The notes: a model not told the origin generated them from the sequence alone. Positions 43,762-52,115 are shown, numbered from the stretch's first letter. The stretch: DNA of 64,000 nucleotides from Chryseobacterium formosense (GCF_900116415.1 NZ_FPAP01000001.1:558001-622000), one strand, 5' to 3'. Made by a program: numbers and translations.

Positions 43762-43836
43762 TTGTTTTTTTATGAAATTAGTAAAATTTCTATAATTATT
43801 AAAATTAATTCTCTTACTAATATGTTTTCAAAGTTT

Positions 43837-43865
43837 AATCTGCGAAATCAGCAAAATCAGCGAGA
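43837..43865 (-). repeat. Right terminal inverted repeat of the GxxExxY unit (29 bp)
   Basis: This is the inverse of 43312-43340 with two mismatches (positions 7 and 21, both A/T exchanges). It ends 13 bases before the stop codon of the DUF4349 gene. Confidence 0.85.
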
Positions 43866-43878
43866 TAAAAAAAACTAA

Positions 43879-44778
43879 TTATTCTGTGAAATGTTTCTTT
43901 CTATTTCTCCATTTTCTCCAAAGTAAAATAACAATCGGAATCAGCAAAAAGAAAGGCCAGAAAGAAATTATTCCAAGGAAAAAAGCGATAAAACTGTTCC
44001 AACCCTCGGTAAAAGAATCTCCAAAGCGACTACCAAAACCAACTTTTGAAGTGGCAGAACTTCTTGCTTTTTCTTTATATAAAACCAGATTCAACGTGCT
44101 GTAGTTTACACGATCATCAATGAAACGAAGTCTTCCTTCAGCGATATCTATTTCGTCTTCCAGCTCACGAATATTCTCCTGAATTTCCAGCATATCTTTC
44201 GTAGTTTTTGCACTTCGAAGCATATCACGATATTTTTCAAGATAGATTTTTTTGTTGTTTAATTTTATCGAAACGTCGGTATATTCTTCCGTCACATCAT
44301 CCGAAGAAATATTTTTAGATAAAACCGAACCGATTACATTGGAAAAAGAATTTACCAGAGCATCAAAATTCTTGTGCGGAACTCGAATCGTTAAAAACGA
44401 TTTTTCATCTACATCAGTATTGGTAAAACGTTCTGTCTGGATATAAGCATTATTCTTTTTTACAATTTCACTGGTTTGATTCTGAGCTTTTTTAATATCT
44501 CCAACCTGAATTTCTATTTCACAGTTTTTAATAATTTTTTTTGCAATGACATTGTTTTTTGGTGCATAAATGTTAGGTTCTTCGTTTATTGCTTTAGCAG
44601 AAATCATTGCACTTTTCGGAAGTTCTTCTTTAGGTGGAGGTGGAGTTTCAAATACAATAGAAGCATCAACTTTGTCGTCTTGTACTTCGAGAAGATTTGC
44701 CTGAACTTCATGAGAATTTTCAGATTTGTTACAATGAACGAAAGTTATGAATGAAAGGGCAATAAAAATGTTTTTCAT
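43879..44778 (-). CDS. DUF4349 lipoprotein with C-terminal membrane helix
   Basis: The 299-residue product starts with a lipoprotein signal (FVHC, Cys16). The DUF4349 domain (about 80-250) begins IKNCEIEIQVGDIKKAQNQTSEIVKKNNAYIQ, includes a coiled coil (TKDMLEIQENIRELEDEIDIAEGRLRFIDDRVNYSTLNLVLY), and is followed by a hydrophobic helix (FIAFFLGIISFWPFFLLIPIVILLWRKW) and a basic tail. So it is anchored at both ends. DUF4349 proteins have no agreed function. Confidence 0.85.
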   Translation of the reverse strand: MKNIFIALSFITFVHCNKSENSHEVQANLLEVQDDKVDASIVFETPPPPKEELPKSAMISAKAINEEPNIYAPKNNVIAKKIIKNCEIEIQVGDIKKAQNQTSEIVKKNNAYIQTERFTNTDVDEKSFLTIRVPHKNFDALVNSFSNVIGSVLSKNISSDDVTEEYTDVSIKLNNKKIYLEKYRDMLRSAKTTKDMLEIQENIRELEDEIDIAEGRLRFIDDRVNYSTLNLVLYKEKARSSATSKVGFGSRFGDSFTEGWNSFIAFFLGIISFWPFFLLIPIVILLWRKWRNRKKHFTE

Positions 44779-44847
44779 AAATCAGTTTTTGGGAACTTCA
44801 GCAAAAACTATGCATAAAATTCAGAATTACTTTTCTATTTTTATGGA

Positions 44848-45915
44848 ATGAAAAAAAGTCTTTTAGCATTCACTTTATTACCATATTTCATTTTCGCTCA
44901 GGAAACCCCGAAACTGACAGATGAAATGGCGATCAAATTATCTGAAAAACCACTTCATTGCATCAATCAGGAATATCCGAATAAAACAGCGCATATTATT
45001 AACAATGCGAATGAAGTTCCTTTAACTCCAAAGGATCTGCATCCCAGTTTTTATGGTTGTTTCGATTGGCACAGCTCTGTTCACGGTCATTGGATGTTGG
45101 TTCGCTTATTAAAGACAAAACCAAACTTATCTGTTGCAAAAGACATCGAGAATATTCTTGACAATTCATTCAAAAAAGAAAATCTTCAGACTGAAGCCGA
45201 TTATTTCACAAAATATCAGCTTACAACAACTTTTGAAAGAACTTACGGTTGGGCTTGGCTGCTAAAATTAGATGAAGAATTAACAACCTGGAATCATCCT
45301 AAAGCTAAAATATGGCATCAGAATTTAAAACCGTTAACAGATAAAATTCTGAATTCATGGAAAGCGTATTTGCCAAAACAGACATATCCGAACAGAACGG
45401 GAGTTCATCCAAACACTGCCTTTGCCATGGCTTTTGCAATTGATTGGGCAAGAGCTAATAAAGATAGCGGCTTTGAAAATCAGTTAATTGAAAAAGCAAA
45501 ATATTTTTATTTAAAAGATGAAAAAACACCGGCTTATCTTGAACCGGATGGTTCCGACTTCTTTTCTCCAAGTTTAGAAATTGCAGATTTAATGAGAAGG
45601 GTGCTTCCTCAGAAAGATTTTGTACAATGGCTGAATAAATTCTACGAAAAACGAAGTTTAGAGAATATCGAAAAAATTCCTGTTGTAAGTGATCTGAGTG
45701 ATTACCAAACCGTACATCTCGTTGGCTTATCTTTTTCTAAAGCATGGTGTATGAAAGGAATTGCAAAATCTCTTCCGGACAATCACCTTTTAAGAAAGGA
45801 TTTCCAAAAAACGGCAACCGTATTTTTGAATAATGGTCTTCCGTTGCTTTTTCAGGGGAATTACGGTGGTGATCACTGGTTGGCAAGTTTTGCAGTTTAC
45901 GCTTTGGAGGATTAA
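44848..45915 (+). CDS. Exported DUF2891 protein
   Basis: The 355-residue protein has a signal peptide (KKSLLAFTLLPYFIFAQ) and the DUF2891 body: CINQEYPNKTAHIINN, PSFYGCFDWHSSVHGHWMLVRLL, RTYGWAWLLKLDEEL and GVHPNTAFAMAFAIDWAR. Repeated helical segments and His/Trp-rich turns suggest an alpha/alpha-barrel glycosidase-like fold, but the function is unknown. A near-consensus box (TATTTTTA, 44836-44843) lies four bases before the ATG. Confidence 0.85.
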   Translation: MKKSLLAFTLLPYFIFAQETPKLTDEMAIKLSEKPLHCINQEYPNKTAHIINNANEVPLTPKDLHPSFYGCFDWHSSVHGHWMLVRLLKTKPNLSVAKDIENILDNSFKKENLQTEADYFTKYQLTTTFERTYGWAWLLKLDEELTTWNHPKAKIWHQNLKPLTDKILNSWKAYLPKQTYPNRTGVHPNTAFAMAFAIDWARANKDSGFENQLIEKAKYFYLKDEKTPAYLEPDGSDFFSPSLEIADLMRRVLPQKDFVQWLNKFYEKRSLENIEKIPVVSDLSDYQTVHLVGLSFSKAWCMKGIAKSLPDNHLLRKDFQKTATVFLNNGLPLLFQGNYGGDHWLASFAVYALED

Positions 45916-45987
45916 AAGGCTGGAAGTTTGATGATGGATGAGGGAAGTTATTAAAACCTGAAAAAACTTTCAACATTTTGATTAGAA

Positions 45988-46461
45988 TCAATATCTGATT
46001 CCAAGTTTTTTAAGAAAAAAACTCAAAAGCCATATCGGACCAATTAAAAGAAACTGAAGATCTTTTAAGAAGGATGGTTTTTTGCCTTCAATTTTATGTC
46101 CTACAAATTGTAAAATCCATGTAATTACAAAAATGGTAAGATAAAAAATCCATGATTTTGTTCCGAATGTGACATTAGCCAACGAAACAAAATGCTCCAT
46201 CAAAAGCATTATAAAAATCATGATGATCGCAATTCGCCAAGACAGTCGGAAATAAAAAATTGTAACTAATGTTAATGCAACAAAACTTGCCACATTTAGA
46301 AATCCGTAATATTTCAGGTAAATATTTGGAGTCGGAATGTAAGAAATAAAACCTAAAATCGTCCAGAAAATCAGTGGTACGCAAATCCAGTGAATCAGTT
46401 TATTGGTTGCGTTTCTGTGGCTCTCGCCATATTCTGCAAGTAACAAATCAATCTTTCTCAT
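45988..46461 (-). CDS. Mpo1-like (DUF962) membrane protein
   Basis: The 157-residue protein shows RKIDLLLAEYGESHRNATNKLIHWICVPLIFWTILGF, four further hydrophobic helices, and FVGHKIEGKKPSFLKDLQFLLIGPIWL, with the conserved His residues (SHRN, IHW, GHKIEG) of the Mpo1/DUF962 family. Yeast Mpo1 is an iron-dependent dioxygenase that alpha-oxidises 2-hydroxy fatty acids from sphingolipids; a similar lipid role is plausible here. The start ATG at 46461 is chosen over a TTG at 46500 that would add 13 atypical residues. Confidence 0.85.
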   Translation of the reverse strand: MRKIDLLLAEYGESHRNATNKLIHWICVPLIFWTILGFISYIPTPNIYLKYYGFLNVASFVALTLVTIFYFRLSWRIAIIMIFIMLLMEHFVSLANVTFGTKSWIFYLTIFVITWILQFVGHKIEGKKPSFLKDLQFLLIGPIWLLSFFLKKLGIRY

Positions 46462-46493
46462 ATCAAAATTTGGGAACACTAAAATAATAAAAT

Positions 46494-46525
46494 TTTGCAA
46501 CCGCTCAAGAGATTGCTTACATTTG
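46494..46525 (+). promoter_or_regulatory. Promoter TTTG-N20-TACATTTG of the AraC-type regulator
   Basis: TTTG at 46494-46497 and a perfect box at 46518-46525. The ATG follows after four bases, which suggests a leaderless transcript. The decamer ACATTTGTTT (46519-46528) recurs at the efflux operon promoter (47411-47420). Confidence 0.75.
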
Positions 46526-46529
46526 TTTT

Positions 46530-47372
46530 ATGTCTGTTTTAGAAAAATTCGGGGTTGAGATTTTTACGCAGGAAACCATTCATCATAGAATCTCGGCGGA
46601 TAAACCCTTTCGTCCGGATAATCCTGCGTTTTTATTTATCAAAAGCGGAACGATAAAGCTACGCCAACATCTCAGCGACCTTGAACTGACAGCTAATACT
46701 TTCATCGTAACAGACCCGCAAACTGTGTATGAATTGATTTCTATCAGTGATGATTTTCAGTCGAGGATGGTTTCTTATAAACGCGAATTTATTTCTGCTC
46801 TATCGTTGAAATTTAATAGATTGATTACCTATCGTTATTTCCGTCAGCAAATGAATGTAGGTGTTCCGTTTTCGCAGGATGACCTGGATGTGGTTTGGAA
46901 AAGTGTCAATTTTTTAAAATATATTCTCGATTCTGAAACAGAAATGACTTATAAAAAAAAGATTGTGGAGCATCTTTTTTCGGTTTTTTGCTATCAAATG
47001 GCAGGAATTATTTCTAAGGAAGACACCAATGCGATGAATCAGATGTCTAGACAGGAAGAAATTGTTTTTTTATTCCTAAGTGATTTGTCAAACCATCATC
47101 TAAATAGCCGCAATGTAGAGTTTTATGCAGAACGGCAATCAATGACAACCAGACATCTTTCATCGGTCGTAAAAACAGTTACAGGAAAGACAGCAAGTGA
47201 GATTATTGCTTCAATCGTAGTGAATGAAGCCAAAGTCTATTTAAATTCTTCTAAAATGCCTGTTTCAGAGATTTCTTCAGTTCTCGGTTTTAGTGATCAA
47301 TATTCATTTTCGCATTTTTTTAAGAAGCATTTAGGAATGAGCCCGACTCAGTACAGACAACAATATCAATAA
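46530..47372 (+). CDS. AraC-family transcriptional regulator of the efflux operon
   Basis: The 280-residue regulator has a cupin-like N-terminal sensor domain (about 20-150) and a C-terminal AraC/XylS double helix-turn-helix (about 190-280: TRHLSSVVKTVTGKTASEIIASIVVNEAKVYLNSSKMPVSEISSVLGFSDQYSFSHFFKKHLGMSPTQYR). It lies directly upstream of and co-oriented with the TolC-HlyD-MFS genes, separated by 92 bases that hold that operon's promoter. Both promoters share ACATTTGTTT, so it likely controls itself and the pump. The inducer is unknown. Confidence 0.9.
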   Translation: MSVLEKFGVEIFTQETIHHRISADKPFRPDNPAFLFIKSGTIKLRQHLSDLELTANTFIVTDPQTVYELISISDDFQSRMVSYKREFISALSLKFNRLITYRYFRQQMNVGVPFSQDDLDVVWKSVNFLKYILDSETEMTYKKKIVEHLFSVFCYQMAGIISKEDTNAMNQMSRQEEIVFLFLSDLSNHHLNSRNVEFYAERQSMTTRHLSSVVKTVTGKTASEIIASIVVNEAKVYLNSSKMPVSEISSVLGFSDQYSFSHFFKKHLGMSPTQYRQQYQ

Positions 47373-47404
47373 GTAAATCCTACATTTGAACATCTTTTTC
47401 CAAA

Positions 47405-47424
47405 ATTCAAACATTTGTTTGAAT
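47405..47424 (+). promoter_or_regulatory. Perfect palindrome over the -33 element of the efflux operon
   Basis: ATTCAAAC - ATTT - GTTTGAAT has 8-bp perfect arms and includes the TTTG at 47414-47417. A half copy (ACATTTGAAC) stands at 47382. It is a candidate operator for the adjacent AraC-type protein. Confidence 0.6.
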
Positions 47425-47444
47425 CTCTAACCGGCCTAACTTTG
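47414..47444 (+). promoter_or_regulatory. Promoter TTTG-N19-TAACTTTG of the efflux operon
   Basis: Both elements match the Bacteroidota consensus exactly (47414-47417, 47437-47444) with the ideal 19-base spacer; the ATG of the tolC-like gene is 20 bases on. Confidence 0.85.
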
Positions 47445-47464
47445 CATCTGTAAAACAAGGTAAA

Positions 47465-48775
47465 ATGGTTAAGAATATAAAAACAGCACTATCAGTTTTG
47501 ATAGGCGTCTTTCCTGCCCTATTTTTTTCCCAAGAAATAAAACAGATGACTGCAAATGATGTTGCAGAACTGGCTGTAGAAAATCATCAGCAGCTGAAAG
47601 TTTCTGCTCAGAATATTGATATTGCAAAACAAAATATCAACGTAGCAAAACTTCAGAAATTACCAGTCATCACAGCTTCTATGAGCCAGTTTTATTTAGG
47701 AGATATGGTGGCAATCGATAAAGATTTTTCAAATTCTACTAATATTTCAATGCCTCACTATGGAAGTTCTTATGGTGTACAGGCGACTCAGTTGATTTTT
47801 AAAGGTGGTTTGGTAAACAAATCGATCGAATTGGCAGGACTTCGTGAGCAACTTTCTAAGCTGGATTTAGAAAAGAATAAACAGGATGTAAAATTTTTAG
47901 TAATTTCTAATTATCTGGATGTTTATAAAATGATTAACCAGCAGGAAGTTTTTCAAAACAATAAAAGGCTTGCTCAGGAAAGACTGAAAAATATTCAGAA
48001 ATTTTATGAGCAAGGAATGGTGACAAGAAATGAAATAATTCGTGGTGAACTCGCCATTAAAAATCTGGATCAGGGGATATTAACTTTAAAAAACAATCGG
48101 AAAATTCTTAATTATAATTTGAACATTGCTTTAGGTTTAAATTCTGAGACCGAGATCATTCCTATAGAAAGTTTAGAGAATAAAGAATCAGGAATCGGGA
48201 TAGATTATTATTTCGATCTCGCTTATCAGAGCAGTCCTTCAATTAAATCTGCAAAAACGAATATTGATGTTGCAGACAAAAATATTGAAATTATAAAAAC
48301 CGATAAAATGCCTACGCTTGCCGGTTTCGGAGGATATACTCTACAAAGACCGATTACCACCAGAAATCCGGTTTTGGATATGTATGCAGGAGGTTGGCAA
48401 ACCGGAATTTCTTTGAGCTATAATATTGACAATTTATTCAAGACCAAAGAAAGGGTAAAGCTTGGTGAAATTCAGAAAAACCAAGCAACGGAAACCCTGA
48501 CTTTAGCCCAACAGAATATTAACATGGGTGTAAATGCAGCGTATGTGAAATATCAGGAATCTATACAACAGGCTGAAATTCTTAATGATGCTAAAAGATT
48601 GGCAGAAGAAAACTACAAGATTACGGAAGCCAAATATTTGAATCAATTGGCGGTACAGGCAGAAATGATCGATGCGCAGAACCAAAAACTACAGTCTGAA
48701 TTGGATTATGCCAACGCAGAAATCAATGTGCTTTATCAATACTACAACCTTCTGAAATCTACCGGAACACTTTAA
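47465..48775 (+). CDS. TolC-family outer-membrane efflux protein
   Basis: The 436-residue protein has a signal peptide (to FFSQ, residue 22) and two TolC repeats of long helices and short strands, with motifs AENHQQLKVSAQNIDIAKQNINVAKLQKLPVITA, GVQATQLIFKGGLVNKS and the second-repeat GWQTGISLSYNIDNLFKTKERVKLGEIQ. It forms the outer-membrane channel of a tripartite pump with the following HlyD and MFS proteins. It is first in the operon, driven by a consensus promoter. Confidence 0.92.
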   Translation: MVKNIKTALSVLIGVFPALFFSQEIKQMTANDVAELAVENHQQLKVSAQNIDIAKQNINVAKLQKLPVITASMSQFYLGDMVAIDKDFSNSTNISMPHYGSSYGVQATQLIFKGGLVNKSIELAGLREQLSKLDLEKNKQDVKFLVISNYLDVYKMINQQEVFQNNKRLAQERLKNIQKFYEQGMVTRNEIIRGELAIKNLDQGILTLKNNRKILNYNLNIALGLNSETEIIPIESLENKESGIGIDYYFDLAYQSSPSIKSAKTNIDVADKNIEIIKTDKMPTLAGFGGYTLQRPITTRNPVLDMYAGGWQTGISLSYNIDNLFKTKERVKLGEIQKNQATETLTLAQQNINMGVNAAYVKYQESIQQAEILNDAKRLAEENYKITEAKYLNQLAVQAEMIDAQNQKLQSELDYANAEINVLYQYYNLLKSTGTL

Positions 48776-48793
48776 TTTTTAAAACTGAAAACA

Positions 48794-49912
48794 ATGGAAA
48801 ACAAGGAACAAAATACATCATCTGCACCTGCACAATCTACTGTTGCAGCAAAAAAGAAAGAGAACAAGAAAAATAAAATCAGAGCTATCATTTCAAATGT
48901 TATCGTTTTTGCGATAATTGGTTTTGGATTATATTGGTTGGTTCGCCAGTACTTTCACATCGGTGATAAAACCTATACAGAAGCAGCTCAGGTCGAAGAA
49001 TTTATCAATCCGATCAACACAAGAGTTTCGGCTTATATTAAAGAGATAAAATTTATTGAGCATCAGAAAGTAAAAAAAGGAGACACTTTAATCATTCTTG
49101 ACGATCGTGAAATCTTGACACAACTCGGTCAGGCTGAAGCGGCTTATCAAAATGCTTTGGCTCAAAGAACAGCTACAAGTTCATCCGTGAATACAGTTTC
49201 AAATAACGTGAGCGTGATGGAAGCAAATATTGCGGGTGCAAAAGCCAGACTTTGGAATGCTGAACAAAATTTAAACCGATATAAAAATCTATTGGCTTCT
49301 GAGGCAGTTACCAGACAACAATATGATCAGGTAAAAACTGAATACGATGCACAAAAAGCGGCTTACGAAGCTTTTGCTAATCAAAAACAATCGGCAAACC
49401 TTTCTACAACAGAAGTTAAAAGTAAATTGGGAATTAATGATGCCGAAATTAAAAGAACGAAATCTGCTCTGGAGATGGCTAAAATCAATCTTTCTTATAC
49501 CGTGATTACAGCCCCTTATGATGGAATTATGGGAAGAAGAACGATTTCTGAAGGACAACTGATTCAACCTGGTCAACAGGTTGCAACAATTGTTTTGAAT
49601 GGACAAAAATGGGTTACCGCTAACTTTTTAGAAAGTCAGATGCCGAATATTAAAATAGGAGAAAAAATAATGATGAGTGCCGATGCTTTGGGCGGACAAA
49701 AATTTGAAGGTGTTGTAACGGCAATTTCTGCAGCAACCGGTTCAAAATACTCAAATGTTCCGACCGATAATTCTACAGGTAATTTTATCAAAGTTCAGCA
49801 AAGAATTCCTGTAAGAATAGAGTTTACAAATTCCAACAAAAAAGAAAATGTAGATCAGCTAAGTGCGGGAATGAATATGAATGTTTCTATTAAAGAGCCG
49901 ATAAAAAAGTAA
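48794..49912 (+). CDS. HlyD/EmrA-family periplasmic adaptor
   Basis: The 372-residue adaptor has a short cytoplasmic, Lys/Glu-rich N-terminus, one membrane helix (about residues 32-52), the lipoyl-like half (INTRVSAYIKEIKFIEHQKVKKGDTLIILDD), a coiled-coil hairpin (about 110-220), and the second lipoyl half with beta-barrel (VITAPYDGIMGRRTISEGQLIQPGQQVATIV). It couples the MFS pump to the TolC-like channel. It starts 18 bases after the tolC-like stop. Confidence 0.92.
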   Translation: MENKEQNTSSAPAQSTVAAKKKENKKNKIRAIISNVIVFAIIGFGLYWLVRQYFHIGDKTYTEAAQVEEFINPINTRVSAYIKEIKFIEHQKVKKGDTLIILDDREILTQLGQAEAAYQNALAQRTATSSSVNTVSNNVSVMEANIAGAKARLWNAEQNLNRYKNLLASEAVTRQQYDQVKTEYDAQKAAYEAFANQKQSANLSTTEVKSKLGINDAEIKRTKSALEMAKINLSYTVITAPYDGIMGRRTISEGQLIQPGQQVATIVLNGQKWVTANFLESQMPNIKIGEKIMMSADALGGQKFEGVVTAISAATGSKYSNVPTDNSTGNFIKVQQRIPVRIEFTNSNKKENVDQLSAGMNMNVSIKEPIKK

Positions 49913-50132
49913 GAAAAAACAAGTGAAAAAGAGACATGTAAAAAGTTGAAATAAACAATTACGTGGATACACTCTGAAAATATAATCACAAGAATAAAGA
50001 TTCTGCGGAATCACGAAGTGATTCAATACTAATAGTCGTAGGTGAAACCTATGGAATAAATACAAAGCGTGAAAAGAACCACGGAGAGGTTCACAATTTG
50101 GCTCTTTTTCCTTGGTTCTTAAAAATAAAATT
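49913..50132 (+). promoter_or_regulatory. Structured 220-nt leader between the adaptor and MFS genes
   Basis: Within an operon this long gap is unusual. It has hairpins GAATCAC-GAA-GTGATTC (50008-50024) and TAGGT-GAA-ACCTA (50039-50051). A pair of competing helices follows: AAGAACCA (50074-50081) can pair fully with TGGTTCTT (50113-50120), or its GAACC part can pair with GGTTC (50088-50092). Mutually exclusive pairing just before the MFS start codon looks like an attenuator or translation switch, but it could also be a collection of dispersed hairpin repeats. Confidence 0.35.
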
Positions 50133-51722
50133 ATGTACAATCAAGGTCTTTTCAGCAAATGGGTTCCGAAGCCGATTCAGCTTTTTGTGCTGTTTCTGAT
50201 AACGCTTATTGCAATGCCGGTAAGTGGAGTTTACGCGGGAAGTTTAAGTTTTATGGTAGGTGATACAGGAGCACTCAGCGAATATTATATGTGGGCAAAC
50301 TATGCCACAACAGTTGGGATGGGCGCTGCAATGCCTATCGTTTTGAGAGCTAAAATGCGTTTCAAAGTAAGAGATAAAGTAGTGGCTTTACTTGTATTGA
50401 TAGGCTTTTTAAGTTTTATTAATGCCACTACCTCAAATCCTATGGTCATTGTTTTTACATCATTGATTTTAGGATTCTTCAAAACATTTATTACAATTGA
50501 AGTTTTTCTTCCATTAATGGCGATGATGGGAGGAAGAGGGATATTTTACGGTGTTTTTTACACCTTTATTCTTATTACAACGCAGGTGGCGAATTATTAT
50601 GCGGTAGAATTTTCTATCATCTATAACTGGCGACAGTTCCTCATTTTTGTAGCAATTCTGTGTTTCATAGTAGCAATGATTTGTTGGGTAGTGATGCACA
50701 ATAAATATTTTGCATTGAAAGTTCCGTTGCATTACATCGACTGGCTAAGTATTCTTCTATTTATTTCCACATTTATGTTTTCGGCATATGTTTTCTCGTT
50801 CGGCAAACAACAGGATTGGCTCAACTCTCAAAATATCATCAACGCAAGTATTGCTGCATTTGCGAGTTTTGCCTTAATGGTAATTCGTCAGGCTACATTA
50901 AAAAGACCATATCTGTCATTCAAAATATTTACACGAAACAATGTGCAGGTTGGGTTATTCCTTTTACTATGTCTCGGGATGTTTCTGGCAACCACTTCGC
51001 TTCAGAATATATTTTCGGTAGGAGTTTTAGGATATGACCAATTAACAAATGCCAAACTCAATATAATGATGATTCCGGGAATGTTATTGGCAGGAGTTTT
51101 AGCAGTGTATTGGTTTAAAAAAGAAAAGAAACTCAAGTTTTTCATCTTTGCAGGATTTTCTTCGATGGTGGCGTACTGCATCATTATGTATTTTTCGATG
51201 GTGCTCGAGTTTAGTTATGAAAATTGGTATATGCCAATGTTCTTAAAAGGATTTGGGATGTGTTCGCTTTACATTTCGGTTTGGTATTACGCTTTAGATA
51301 AGCTAGACATCAATGATATGTTGCCGGCAATCGGGTTGTTTTTGCTTTGGCGTTCCTTTGTGACGGTCGGTCTTTTCTCCGCAATATTTTCGTGGACTCA
51401 ATATCAGTTTCAGATTGAGAGCCTCGGAGATTTGGCAGTTTACATGGATGGAATGACGCTTAATGCACAACCCAATTTCAGTCTGAAAACCATTCAGCTT
51501 AATGCGATGATTGTAGCCAACAAAAAACTGTTCGGATATATTGTACTTGCCGGTTTTGGAATTCTAATTTTCGTAATAACCCATCATTTCGGATATCCTA
51601 AATTCACTTTAGATAAGCTTGTAAGACTTTTTGGCGGTAAATCGGTCGTTGCCCGAAAACGGTTGAGAGAAAGAAAAAAATTAGCAGAAAGCCTGAAAGA
51701 TGGTGCCGGTTCTGCAGTATAA
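50133..51722 (+). CDS. MFS efflux transporter (EmrB-like third component)
   Basis: The 529-residue inner-membrane protein has about 14 hydrophobic helices, as in the DHA2 drug:H+ antiporters. It opens with KWVPKPIQLFVLFLITLIAMPVSGVYAGSLSFMVGDTGALSEYYMWANYATTVGMG and ends with a basic tail (VARKRLRERKKLAESL). With the HlyD and TolC partners it forms an EmrAB-TolC-type tripartite exporter for drugs or other amphipathic compounds. The ATG at 50133 is preferred over a TTG at 50112 that lies in a predicted helix of the leader. Confidence 0.88.
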   Translation: MYNQGLFSKWVPKPIQLFVLFLITLIAMPVSGVYAGSLSFMVGDTGALSEYYMWANYATTVGMGAAMPIVLRAKMRFKVRDKVVALLVLIGFLSFINATTSNPMVIVFTSLILGFFKTFITIEVFLPLMAMMGGRGIFYGVFYTFILITTQVANYYAVEFSIIYNWRQFLIFVAILCFIVAMICWVVMHNKYFALKVPLHYIDWLSILLFISTFMFSAYVFSFGKQQDWLNSQNIINASIAAFASFALMVIRQATLKRPYLSFKIFTRNNVQVGLFLLLCLGMFLATTSLQNIFSVGVLGYDQLTNAKLNIMMIPGMLLAGVLAVYWFKKEKKLKFFIFAGFSSMVAYCIIMYFSMVLEFSYENWYMPMFLKGFGMCSLYISVWYYALDKLDINDMLPAIGLFLLWRSFVTVGLFSAIFSWTQYQFQIESLGDLAVYMDGMTLNAQPNFSLKTIQLNAMIVANKKLFGYIVLAGFGILIFVITHHFGYPKFTLDKLVRLFGGKSVVARKRLRERKKLAESLKDGAGSAV

Positions 51723-51739
51723 ATACCTTGTTTTCATGT

Positions 51740-51782
51740 GCAAAGTCCTTTTTTTATCGTAAAATAGGGCTTTGCTTTTTTT
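51740..51782 (+). terminator. Terminator of the efflux operon
   Basis: GCAAAGTCC (51740-51748) pairs with GGGCTTTGC (51767-51775), extended inward by A/T pairs, with TTTTTTT after it. Confidence 0.85.
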
Positions 51783-51861
51783 AGGAGCTATTTCCAGCTA
51801 TCCACTATATTTTTTGTTCCGCTCCGCTTCACAAAAGGATGCCGTTTCTATCTGGGCTAGG
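51782..51861 (-). repeat. CCTAGCCC...AGCTCCTAAA element, copy 2
   Basis: Read on the minus strand it begins CCTAGCCCAGATAGAAACGG, continues CATCCTTTTG, and ends GTGGATAGC then GGAAATAGCTCCTAAAA. Both ends and the order match the copy at 29397-29470; the centre differs. Confidence 0.7.
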
Positions 51862-51915
51862 AAATCAGGTGTTCTTTTAACTGAAAGAGAACACAACAAA
51901 AAACGCTTCATGAAA

Positions 51916-51963
51916 CCACCCCGTCTTCTCCATTCTGTCGAATCCACCCCTCCAAAGGAGGGG
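51916..51963 (+). repeat. CCACCCC / CCCCTCC-AAA-GGAGGGG hairpin repeat
   Basis: CCCCTCC (51947-51953) and GGAGGGG (51957-51963) pair perfectly over AAA, preceded by CCACCCCGTC at 51916. I recall similar motifs scattered in Bacteroidota intergenic DNA; this is the only copy seen here. Confidence 0.55.
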
Positions 51964-52115
51964 AATTCTATTCAGGTATTGAAAAATTTACCTCAAGGTT
52001 GAAAAGTACGAATTATCCTTCCGGAAAGTTATTTATACCCCTGTTTGAAGCTTTCCGTTTTAAGGAAATTTTTAACCGATAATTTTTGTAAATAAAATGC
52101 ATCCATATATCACTA

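Larger units (their letters stand above)
43312..43865. mobile_element. Putative 554-bp GxxExxY element bounded by terminal inverted repeats
   Basis: The interval between the RsmI-like stop (43306) and the DUF4349 stop (43879) is almost exactly filled by this unit: inverted repeat, GxxExxY gene on the minus strand, inverted repeat. The repeats are 27/29 identical. A version with the inverted pair but no gene is at 54067-54136. No transposase is present and no clear target duplication was seen, so mobility is a hypothesis based on layout. Confidence 0.5.
51723..52115. other. Repeat-rich intergenic region without genes
   Basis: This stretch holds the efflux-operon terminator (51740-51782), an inverse copy of the CCTAGCCC element (51782-51861), a hairpin GTGTTCT/AGAACAC (51869-51894) and a CCACCCC...CCCCTCC-AAA-GGAGGGG repeat (51916-51963), and ends at the next promoter. 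An open frame over 51772-52002 only reads through these repeats and is not called as a gene. Confidence 0.75.

Noticed and set aside
45916..45987. Purine-rich stretch after the DUF2891 gene as a possible small RNA or peptide gene
   Set aside because: It is only about 70 bases long, with no stem, promoter box or credible frame.
51772..52002. Open frame after the efflux operon
   Set aside because: It only reads through a terminator and two dispersed repeats (the CCTAGCCC element and the GGAGGGG hairpin); no protein family is evident.
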